From Megalobrama amblycephala (Eukaryota > Chordata > Actinopteri > Cypriniformes > Xenocyprididae): DNA of 64,000 bases. The notes beneath the pieces are model-generated. The model did not search any database. It was not told the origin of the DNA and was given only the letters and a program-made list of their open reading frames with translations. The translations under genes and the position numbers were made by a program. The number at the start of each line of letters is the position of its first letter. The first letter of the stretch is position 1. This document shows, in pieces, positions 45,713-57,100 of the stretch. The stretch lies in assembly GCF_018812025.1 (NCBI RefSeq), contig NC_063054.1, positions 28,782,356 to 28,846,355 of the forward strand, in the 5' to 3' direction.

Positions 45713-47600
45713 TAAAAAGGTGCATATGGGTTTGTCATGACTTTAAAATTAAAGAATGTTTAATTTACATTAAAATGATTTCTTGTTGGTTTAACTTAAA
45801 CCACTTGCTTCAAATCAAAATGCAATTTCATTTTTTGTCCAGGCCTAAAATTGGGCAGGGGATTTCCAGTTGCCAACATGTTTCCATGAGACTGAACTGG
45901 GAGAGTAAATGTCAGAATTGTTTCATTTAGGCTATTTTGAGAAAAGTGAAAATGTTAGGAGACTTGTTAAGGTTTATTATTCTGTTGTGTTGGGGTTAGA
46001 TGAGTTTCTGTTGTTGGAGTTTGCAGGTTACCATTGGAGCTTGTGTTTAGGTTGTGGCTATAGCATTAAAAAATAAACTTGCTATCAAACAACTATGTTT
46101 TCTATAGTTTGTGCACTACAGGACAGGACGGGGTTTAAATTTAACAGGGTTTAAATTTAGACAGGATAGGCCTTAATCTAGAATAGTTAATCGTGTCTTA
46201 AAAAATGGCTTTCTGAAACACAGATTAAGTACAGATTACTAAAACCTGGACTATGGAGTCCTGAATTAAAATAAACTAGATTAATTTAAAACCAACTGCG
46301 CTAATCTGAATTAGCATGAGAGAGGTTGCCTAGAAAACATGGAATGAATCAAGAAAAGCTTAAAATTGCACGGAACTGAGAAGCAAATCCAAGGAAAACA
46401 ATGGCAGCAGAAGAAGACTGCAATAATAATAAAAAATTAATGCTTTTGTTTTGTCCTTTACATAGCAACAAACTAAACATAACTATTTAAACGTGATAAT
46501 TGGTGTTGGCAGTCTAAACAGTTCAGTTTGATAGAAATTGATTTGGTAGAAATGGGCTGGTTTGATCTAAAGCACTACTATAGTGGTTGCTTCATTATAT
46601 AAAATAGACAATTCTTGTTAGCAGGTCCTCAATCCAAACACAAGCTCTACACTTCACCAAAACGGTAATCTCCAAAAAATATAAACATAAAAACTTTGAC
46701 ATAATAGAACATTAAACAGTAAGAAGTCTCTCCATATTCTCATCTTTCTAAAAAATGCATAAAATAACACTTTTTCAAGATTTACTCTCCCACTTCAGCC
46801 CGGTGCAAAGCATAATGGGAAGTGAAAGTCCTGTTTGATTGGGTTACTTGACTGAAATGTTATTTCAAAATGAAAACTTCAAGTGAGTTCTACATTTCAA
46901 GTCAATTTAACATGAAGCAATCACAAGAAATACATGTGTCTTCTTTGAAACACAACGTTAATCTGAAGTTAAACCTCAATTTAGTCCTGGAGTAGCTCTA
47001 GTCTTCCTCCAGGAAATCAGCTTATTAAACTCTGGACTAGACTAAGTCTAGGACTATTTTAAACCATGACAGAGAAAACATTTCTGTTAATCTGGCTTAA
47101 AAGGCCATTTTATTCCTGGACTAGGCTTAATCTCTGTCTGGGAAACCACTCCTATGTGTTACAAATTGCTTTTGCTGTTAAAAATGTAAGTGTATTTAGC
47201 ATGTTTTTTTTTTGTTTTTTTTTTGCTGTTTCTAACTAGCAGATAACTGCAAGATATTCAGATTTAAAAGTGTGTATTCCAAAAATCTAAAAGAGAAGAA
47301 ATTGCTTGGAGAAGAAATTGCTTGCTATATTTATTTATTTATTATTTAGAAGTAAATGTTTCCTTAAAATAAAAGAATAATTTCACTCAAAACACTGTGG
47401 CAAGTACAGTTTATTTACAATGATAAGTGAACTCAAACTTTCAAAGTTGATTTAAAGTTTTTTTTTTTTTTTTTTCCTAGCTTATACATTTCATTTGATA
47501 AAAAAATACCCATTTACTTGTAACAAGTTACACTATTTTAATCCAATGTCATTATTTTAATTCATCCCTATGATTTATCTACGTGTGTTATTACCACATG
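45713..47600. other. intergenic with a decayed repeat
   Basis: Region 46130-47145 has worn inverted motifs (ggccttaatctagaatag / ctaggcttaatctctgtctg; aaacctggactatgg / ccagaggtt-like) suggesting an old element, borders uncertain. No gene. Confidence 0.4.
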
Positions 47601-47639
47601 ATTGCTTGATTGACAGATCTATCACATAAAGAAGGCGGA

Positions 47640-47832
47640 GCTTTACCGAATCTTCTGCTACACAGCCAAGAGTGAAGAAAACCGTATGGATTTCTGAGCC
47701 GCCACACACTGACCAGTCACTCTATATCTTAATAATCTGAGGGCTATTCTAGTAAATTATCGCTCATTGCTTTCCCCAGTTAAGTTTAACAGCACTCTGG
47801 AAGACCGTGCTGAGATAATCATCATCATCATC

Positions 47833-47895
<63 letters not shown>

Positions 47896-48066
47896 GAAGA
47901 AGCCAGACCGACAGCCCCTCAACTGAAGCGTTTAATAACAGACGGAAACATTACCGGCGCAGTACAAACGTGGATTATGGAGAAGTTACCAACTCAATTT
48001 TAAGATAATTTCCAGACTGGAGAAAAGTGCTCAAATCCCTCGGAATGGTTAAAGAGCCATAGCAAG
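47640..48066 (+). other. opn5: probable opn5 non-coding first exon
   Basis: Ends ...CATAGCAAG before a strong donor gtaagcg at 48067, and the first coding exon begins at an acceptor (tattctgcag, 51023) with 31 nt of 5' UTR, so an upstream leader exon is needed. The stretch is more GC-rich than its surroundings, contains a (GA)n run at 47837-47891, and has stops in the opsin frame. The 5' border is a guess. It could be an unrelated exon. Confidence 0.55.
47837..47891. repeat. (GA)n microsatellite
   Basis: About 27 GA units within the probable opn5 leader exon; gives an Arg-Glu open frame that is not a gene. Confidence 0.95.
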
Positions 48067-49635
48067 GTAAGCGTTTGTTTTTCAGTAAACATTAGTTGCA
48101 CCATTTCATTAGTGGCGTTTGTTATTGTGTTGCGTGCACATGTTTTACTGATTTTGTGTGAGCACTAAATAATGTTGTGACACAAAATGCCTAAAAATTG
48201 TCAAAAGTTGCACATGAATCCTTAGCATTGTTGTTTAAACTTTAATAATGGTTTGATTTTTTTGATTTTTTTTTTTTAATTATTATTATTATTATTATTT
48301 TTAAATTAGCTCATAGTCTCCTGTACAATTCCATGTTTAATATTGGGTTCTTCGTTGTAATTTCAGCTGAACTGGCCAATAAATAGTGCATGTTTATTAC
48401 TGAAGGAGAATAACAGAGAATAACGGAGAATAACTGATTGGATGACTGACAGCTTTGGTTTGGTAATAGATGGATCCCCAGACACTCTGATTAAAGATGT
48501 CAGTACAATACATTGCATTACAATTTGTTTGAAATAGATTTAGCAGAAATACATTGTTATTAAATTAATGAACATCATCTGTTAACAATGTCTCAATGTT
48601 CTCTATTTCAACTTTGACAAAAGCATTAAACGTTTGATGTGCAGCCAGACTAGCCATTACATCAGTCAGATGTGCACTATAGCAAAACACGCAACAAAGG
48701 AATGGTTATCATTCTCTGCTTTTATAGCAAGTCACACTTCTCTTGTTAAGAGGTCTAAGAGGCACAATGCACAATGGACTCTTTTTTATGAATGGATCTC
48801 AAAAACTAACTGCAGCTTTGAAATGATTATTGCACGCATCAAGATATATCTCTTAGAACTTAAGTCTATTTTAAGAAATGTTATTGTTTTATAAAACCTA
48901 TCTGGGGGAGGAGATTCATGGTTTAGTAACTCACACATTTTCACAATTCTGAAGTGGCAGGATGCAGCATCATCTCTGATCTCCCGGGAGATGATTTCAA
49001 AAGCTGCGTCACCAGAGAGTATAGTGAATGCTCATTAAGTTGAGCCTACTGTTTGTTATCCATAAATCCACTAGAAGCGTTAAAGTGACTAACAGTGTGT
49101 TGAAAGCAAATCTCAGTTCTTTACTGTTTCCTTTTGAGCTCGTTTTCAATTGGATTTAGATTAGTGATTCATTGTCTTCAGCTGTATAAAGGTTTAAAGG
49201 CTTTGCCAGGTATTATTTGCCACTCTGTCAAGTAATAGCATTCTTTTGATGTGATTTCACCCTTTTGGAAAAACAATCTATATATTGGAGGCAAGTATAT
49301 GTGACAATGCTACAAAATCAAGTGCATGTTTACTGCACTGGGAAGCAGTTATTGTGAGTTATGTCACTTGTACTAGTAATCTGTTCTACTTTAATATCTC
49401 CTAAAATGCCTGGTGGGAAATGCCTTCTCTACAAAAGCGATTGTGTAAATCTTGACGTAGCAGATTGTTCAATGATGAAAGGGAACCGAGGTTACATCAG
49501 AACCCAGATGTACTTTATGTCTTCAAAACTCCCTTCTGAACAAAATGTAAATGTTCTGACACTTGTCTTTGATTTATTTCCAAAATTAAGATTTTTACAA
49601 TGTTAAATAAAATGTTAAAAAAGTCAACATCTCAA
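48067..49635. other. opn5 intron 1, first part
   Basis: No repeat or exon recognised apart from a (TTA)n-rich stretch near 48280-48302. Confidence 0.4.
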
Positions 49636-50114
49636 CCCAGGTGAAAAAAAAGTACACTTCTTTATATAATGTACTTAAAGTGCTCTATTTTTGCTCACTA
49701 TTTTTATACTTAATATACTAAAAATTCTTCTTTAGTACTACTTAAGATCATCTTCTAAGTGTACTCAAATGTGCTATTGAGACAGCATGAAATATGAACT
49801 AAAATGTGCTTTCAATATACTATCTCTGTATTTAAAAAATAAATTTAGTTACCACTTGTAGTACACTATGGGTTCAAATGTACTATAAGTGGTATCTAAA
49901 TACATTTTTTAAATACAGAGATAGTATATTAAAAGCACATTTTAGTTCATATTTCATGCTGCCTCAAAATAGCACAGTTGAGTACACTTAGATGTTCTTA
50001 AGATGATCTTAAGAAGTACTAAAGAATAATTTTTAGTATATTAAGTACAAAATTAGTTCACGAAAATATAGCACTTTAAGTATATTATAGAAATGTACTT
50101 TTTTTTCACCTGGG
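49636..50114. mobile_element. 479-bp foldback element, CCCAGGTGAAAA ends
   Basis: cccaggtgaaaaaaaagtac at left and gtacttttttttcacctggg at right; arms mirror over nearly the whole length (agcacattttagttcatatt / aatatgaactaaaatgtgct). No obvious target duplication. Confidence 0.85.
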
Positions 50115-51023
50115 AAGGACAGCCCTGTGAAGCAGTCTTTAGTAGTCTAAATAAAAGTAATAAAAGCAAAACCTCTAAATGCCAAACCAAACAATATATC
50201 TGTAAAAGTACATCTTTTGCTGAACAATTATGGTCACCCTCCACCATCCAGATCAATGGTTTTATCTGGCTTTCTTGATTTCTGCAGTGTTTCTTTTATG
50301 TTCTGTGAAGAAAACTTTTTGAAAATGTGTAAGTAGGACAGATGGATGTAGGTGCAAATATCACAAACACAAAAACACTTATTTATCCCAGAACTATGTC
50401 CAATTAAATGACTTGAAACATGGAAAGAGAAGCTTTCGCTAAATTGTTAAAGGTAATCATTTGGACAGACATCAGTTACAGCATTGCCCAGTAATATCTC
50501 TATAAATGTATGTAGAACTCATCTATGGTAGTGAAACGCGTCTAATGTGGCGCTAAATTGCAGATTGTTAGAGGACCTGTCGTTAACCCTTGGAAATAGC
50601 TCTAGTTCCTGCTGAGGAGCTGCTGACAAAATGACATGCTAGCAGGTCTGAGTCATGTCTTATTTCTATGTCATTATTTCACCACTGTCTCAAAGGCATT
50701 CAATTTGTAAAAGATAATCATTTATGTGATTTATGTGATTATGTCTTTCATTCTTTTCCTTACACGAGAACATTTTGCATAGGAGTGCGCTTTGACTCAA
50801 TGTATTGATTTCTGATATGAAGGGAGTGTCTTCACGTCCAGTAGCCGATAAGAGATGACAGGGTTTGTAGAGATTAATTTGGAGAGTCAGAACATTGGCA
50901 GGAGGTTTTTGAACCGTCAAGCTGTTGGGGATGGCTGCCCTCGAGCTTATGTCACAAACTGAGTTCAAAGACTTCTCTGTTTAAGCTTTTAATTTTAATA
51001 TTTTAGTTTTTTTTATTCTGCAG
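50115..51023. other. opn5 intron 1, last part
   Basis: Nothing recognised before the acceptor tattctgcag. Confidence 0.4.
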
Positions 51024-51178
51024 GAAATTAATCACACTCCTCAGTAAGGCCCTAATGGAGAATGACACCTCCATCCCCTCGGGCTACGTCCCACATTACC
51101 TTCTTCTAGGGGATCCCTTTGCCTCCAAGCTGTCCAAGGAGGCAGACATAGTGGCGGCGTTCTACATCCTTATCATTG
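51024..51178 (+). CDS. opn5: opn5 exon with start codon: N-terminus and start of TM1
   Basis: 5' UTR 51024-51054, ATG at 51055, then MENDTSIPSGYVPHYLLLGD and PFASKLSKEADIVAAFYILI, I. Ends after the first base of Gly at donor gtaagt. The GDPFASKLS block is diagnostic of OPN5. Confidence 0.95.
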
Positions 51179-54100
51179 GTAAGTGTACAATGCGGACGTT
51201 CATGTGGAAGAGTTTTTTGCAAGCATCATGTGAATTGTGATTGATATGATCAGTGATGAGCTTGAATTCAAATTTTTAAATTAGGTTATAGCAGAATGTC
51301 TGGAATTTTTAGAGGGTATGATTGTACTTATTTCTTGTTTATTTGATAAAGTTTCACTTTTTGAGAACCAATTTTAACTATGCGTTGTAAAGGCTACACA
51401 TAGCTAATGAACAGTCTTGGGAGTAGACACACTGACTTAATAATCTTTAAAGCAATGGTCCAAACCCTGATGGTTGATTATGAATGATGCACAAAGACTG
51501 TAACATAACTGAACATGGAGCCTGTTTTTATAAATATGTGTGCACTGTTGCCAAAAAGAAAAGATTCTGCTTTATGAATTGATGGATTTCATTTGACCAT
51601 TCACAGAGAAACCCAGACATTTTTTTTTCTCATTATTGCATAATTTAATGAGAACCGGGTAAGTTTTTGCACCTTTGGCTCTCAAATATTCATTATTGCC
51701 TCATCATTCTCCAGCAAGTCCAGTGTATTGGAAGAATCCACACCTAGCATACATATTTATTTCACTGATGATATGGTTTTTTAAAAATGCCTTTTTATTT
51801 AAAACTCCATATATTACCATATCATATTTTTTGTCTTGTTTGTGGTGTGTTAAAGGGTTAGTTCACCCAAAAATGAAAATAATGTCATTTATTACTCACC
51901 CTCATGCCGTTCCACACCCGTAAGACCTTCATTCATCTTCGGAACACAAATTAAAATATTTTAGTTAAAATCCGATGGCTCAGTTAGGCCTTTATAGCCA
52001 GCAATGACATTTCCTCTCTCAAGATGCATTAATGTACAAAAAACGTATTTAAATCAGTTTATGTGAGTACAGTGGTTCAATATTAATATTATAAAGCCAC
52101 GAGAATATTTTTAGTGTGCCAAAAAAACAAAATAATGACTACTATAGTGATGGCCGATTTCAAAACACTGCTTCATTAAAGGGATAGTTCACCCAAAAAT
52201 GAAAATTTGATGTTTATCTGCTTACCCCCAGCGCATCCAAGATGTAGGTGACTTTGTTTCTTCAGTAGAACACAAATGATGATTTTTAACTCCAACCGTT
52301 GATGTCTGTCATTAAAATAATGCGATTGTCAATGGTCACACAATTTATAAGAGTCAATAAACACGCACAGACAAATCCAAATTAAACCCTGCGGCTCGTG
52401 ACGACATATTGATGTCCTAAGACACAAAACGATCAGTTTGTGCGAGAAACCGAACAATATTTATATAACTTTTTACCTCTAATACACCACTATGTCCAAC
52501 AGCGTTCAGCAATCACTTGGTGAGGTCTGATCGCGCTCTGACAACAGCAGTGATGTCTCGCACATATACTTCAATGAGTGCTAGACATCACTGCCGCTGT
52601 CAGAGCGCAATCAGACCTCACCAAGCGATTGCTGAACGCTGTTGGACATAGTGGTGTATTAGAGGTAAAAAATTATATAAATACTGTTCGGTTTCTCGCA
52701 CAAACTGATCGTTTTGTGTCTTAGGACATCAATGTGCCGTCACGAGCCGCAGGGTTTCATTTGGATTTGTCTGTGCATGTTTATTGACTCTTATAGATTG
52801 TGTGACCATTGACTTGCATTATACGGCTGACAGACGGCAACGGTTGCAGTTAAAAATCATCATTTGTGTTCAACTGAAGAAACAAAGTCACATATATCTT
52901 GGATGCCCTGGGGGTAAGCAGATAAACGTCAAATTTTCATTTTTGGGTGAACTATCCCTTTAAGCTTCGGAGCGTTATGAATCAGTGTGTCGAATCAGCA
53001 GTTCGGAGTGCCAAAGTCACGTGATTTCAGCTGTTTGGCACGCGATCCGAATCATGATTCGACATGCTGATTCATAACGCTCTAAAAGCTTAATGAAGCA
53101 GTGTTTTGAAATCGGCCATCACTATATAATTCGTTATATTGTTGTTTTGGCGCACCAAAAATATTCAATATTAGAAAATGTCATGGATGGCTATGCAGGC
53201 CTCACTGAGCCATCAGATTTAATCAAAAATATTGTAATTTGCATTCTGAAGATTAACGAAGGTCTTAAGGGTGTGGAACGACATGAGAGCGAGTAATAAA
53301 TGACATTATTTTCATTTTTGAGTGAACTAACCCTTTAATGTGCTCTGAGACTATCAATATTCAAAGCATAGGTCTAGTGTTTGACCTGAGAATGTTTTGT
53401 ACTGGTTAACAATAGTAGCTTATATGTACATATAAAATATGTAAGCACATGATAGAGCTATTTCAGTTAAGGATACTAGAGCCTCGTTCAGGCTGTCAGC
53501 CCAAATCTGATTTTTGAAATCCAATCAGATTTAGCAAGTGCGTACGGGAAAAAAAATCACATAAAATGTGCTAGTCCATTTCAAACTACATTCACATGTG
53601 GTTTAAAATCCTATTCAAATCGCATTTGTGGAAATCTGTTTCAATCTGACTGCTCTAATTGCATTTCGAGTGATTTATGTGAATTTTTCCATGCCACGTA
53701 AAACATAAACATCAGACGTTGTTATAGGAAACATGCTGAAAGTCGCTGCAGAAACAAGGTTGTGTTGTTGCAAAGTGCTGGATGAACAGAAAATGACAAA
53801 ATAACGGAGATATGTTCTGAAACCGGTGGAGACGACAGCACGGAATAAAGCCGCACATACAAGCCTCCTATGTTTCTGCCGCTGCCTCACGCCAAGTTCA
53901 CACATATTCTGTTTGCAGTGCGTATACAGTACGTAAGCGGTGCAGAAGCATCACGGGCTCATGTGCTTTCACATATGATGCATTTGCAGTGCGCAGCTGA
54001 TCCGTGACTGTATACCACAAACACTACATTTGTTCATTATTTTTATTTAAAATCCAAAATTTGTTACTGAAAATGATTTTTTTCTGTTTGTACACAGTAC

Positions 54101-57100
54101 AGTTATATAATATTTCATAGACATATTCATGTTTAAATGCACTAAATTTAAACAACCCAAGCCTATTCAATGAATTACTTCAAGAGATTACATTATGTTG
54201 CTCAAGCAAGTGGCAAAACATTTAAACATATACATATTAAAATCACAAATATTTTAAATTAAAACTTACAATTGACAAAATGATAAGGTGTAGTTTTACT
54301 ATATAGGCAAAAAGCCATGTGTTGACTGAAACAGTAGAGTTTAAATTATATGCATTTATGGTGAAATTACTACATTTTCGTGTCAAATCATGTTTTATTA
54401 AAGTTCAGGGGTAACATGTTCAATGATTTAACTAATAATCATGTCATTCCAACCAGCAGTCTGCAATCAGCAATCAACTTGTCTACCTAATCAGCTGCTT
54501 GAGTGGACACCACTCAATATGAATATATATATATATAGGTGTCCACTCAAGCAGCTGATTAGGTAGACAAGTTGTGCAGTTGACTCATCTATGTTTCTCG
54601 ACAGTTTTCAGCATCCCTCCACCACCCTGTATCCTCACTCTCACCTGGTTACTTTCCTAACCAGAAATACATGGGGAGTACTCTGGGTTCGAGCCAAAAT
54701 ACCGAGCTCAGAGCCCTCTCCTTGGACAGCACACCAAAAAAAATCGATATATCTGATTATTTGTAAGCATGAACTTGTGAAACCATGTTTTTTTTTTAAC
54801 AATGTACTGTCAGCTTTGCGATCGCTGCACTGCTGCATATGCACCGCTCCTGGAATGCATTGTCAGACCACATTGGTGTGCAGTGTGAACGCTCTAACCT
54901 GTTAACATGGGCACGTAAAAAAAGCACAGCATATGCATGTTGTAAATGAGACAACATCTGCATTGCCAACCCCTCCATGTTGCGGTTGTAGTTTTCGCCG
55001 TATACCTACCAACGCAACGTCATTGCAATAGAAACCAAATCGGATCTGAACAGTTGTGATATTATGTTTTATTAACAAAGTTCAGGAAGAACACGTTCAA
55101 ATGATCTATCCAATCAGCACAAGAGGAGGCATATATAGCATCCCTCTGCCACCCCGACTCCTCACTCTTGGCTGGTTCTTATCACAGCCAGGGATACGGG
55201 GGGAGTAATCTGGGTTCGGGCCAAAATACTGAGCTCAGAGCCCTGTCCTCGGACAGCGCGCCAAATATGCATACTTCTTTTATTCTGATTTGGACTGACA
55301 GTGTGAACGTAACCAAAGTGTTATGAACAGGGCTGTAGCTAGGGTATCCGGGGTCCTGGTGGAGGTTGTTGTTGTGGGTCCCCCTTGGTCATTACCACCT
55401 TTCTACCCTCTAGCAACAGCCCTGGTTATGAATGTTTCATTTGCCTTCATGTATTTAATTCCTTCTAAATGAAATGTTAATGATGCAGAAGACTAAACAT
55501 GTTCGATTTATAAGCAAGAACCAAAAAATGACTTGCGTAAAAACCTGCTTTCCCCTTTATTTGTTAAAACCTGACAGATACCGTATTGCCTTGCTGTTGT
55601 CACTGAGGATGACATGTTCAATCCACTCATGGTGTCATTGAAATGTCATCCTCTGTCTGTCATGTAGGGGAGTTCGTGTTGAGTGGTGTCATCTAGAGCA
55701 TTTTAGAACAAATATTTATTGGGGATACTGTGGCACCCCTGAATGTTTTTGATGTCAGTTTCTCTGTAGGCACATATAGATGTATTGGTTACCAGAAAAA
55801 AATCTATTAAACATTTGCACAATTATTGCAGCAGGAAAAAAAATAGAGTTTTAGTTTATTAAAAGCGTTTTGACATATTATAGGCAGGCACATTGTTATA
55901 GGGTTTTCAGGAAAATACAAATAGTGTGAAAAAAAAAAAAATCATAAAACAGCAAAAAACGGCAACATATTCTTTTGGACTTTTGATTCAAAACCTTATA
56001 ATTTTTTGCGGTAACACTTTACAATAAGGTTTCATTAGTTAACTACTTTAGTTAACATGAACTAAGAATTAACAATATTTCAGCATTTATTAATCTTAGT
56101 TAATGTTAATTTCAACAATAATACATTATTAAAATCAAATGTTGTATTTGTTAACATTAGTTAATGGATTTAGCTGGATTTTTATTAACTAACATTAACA
56201 AAGATTAATAAATACTTTAACAAATGTATTGCTCATTGTTAGTTCATGTTAACAAATGAGACCTTATTGTAAAGTGTTACCGTTTTTGCTAAACTAATTT
56301 TTGCATTTTGCCTTTATGAATTGCAAATGCATTATTGAGTGTAGGTTTTTTTTTTTTTTTTTTTTTTTACATTTTACTCTTTTTACAAATTTCCCTACAA
56401 ACCTGAATAAACATTTTTTACATTTTGGCCAGTTTTTAATTGTTTATAATACTGACATGACCTCTCCAAGAGAATTTATGTCCAATCTGCATAGTGTTTT
56501 ATTTGTTTTTTTAAATAATTCAGGTTTTGCCAACTCCATGTCTGTCTTTTGTGCAGTACGCTTTTGAAACACATAATTTGATTATTCTTTTTTGTTCAGC
56601 ACAATTTTATTTATTCCACAGTTCTCCATCAGTGACCATGGTGTCAAGGAGATGCTCAAAAGGATGTTGCATCCCTCTTTTATTGTGACACTGTGTCTCA
56701 TTTGACCTGAAAGATGTGTGTTTCAATCAAAAGACTGAATCAATAGTTCTTCCTCACTGTATTTCACACAGTCTGTTCTCCTCCACTTATGTTAAGGGAA
56801 CAGTCAGAAGGTGTTTCATGGACATTTAGTCCGAAAACACATACAAATCAACAAATGTCAGTTACAGTATGTTCCGTTCAGTTTTTAGTTCACGACTTTT
56901 GGGCAACAACAGTGTTTTCATTTATGGATGGACTGTCTGTTTAAGAACACAAACTGTAGAAACAATGTTTTCTGTTAGTAATATTAATGTGTGTGATCCA
57001 TTCACATTGATTCATGATCATATGAGGAAAGTGAAAGAGTTCATTGAATAGTCACATGAAATAAACTGTCTTCTCTGATATGGTGCATCAGTCAGCTGAC

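Larger units (their letters stand above)
53480..55315. mobile_element. possible composite element with inner direct repeats
   Basis: gttcaggctgtcagcccaaatc at the left resembles the reverse complement of gatttggactgacagtgtga at the right. Inside are a perfect hairpin (54475-54574) and two diverged direct copies (54608-54735, 55138-55262). No frame with known similarity. Borders tentative. Confidence 0.4.

Noticed and set aside
47767..48003. 78-codon frame with Ile and Arg-Glu runs before opn5
   Set aside because: The run is (ATC)n and (GA)n. The stretch is better explained as a non-coding leader exon.
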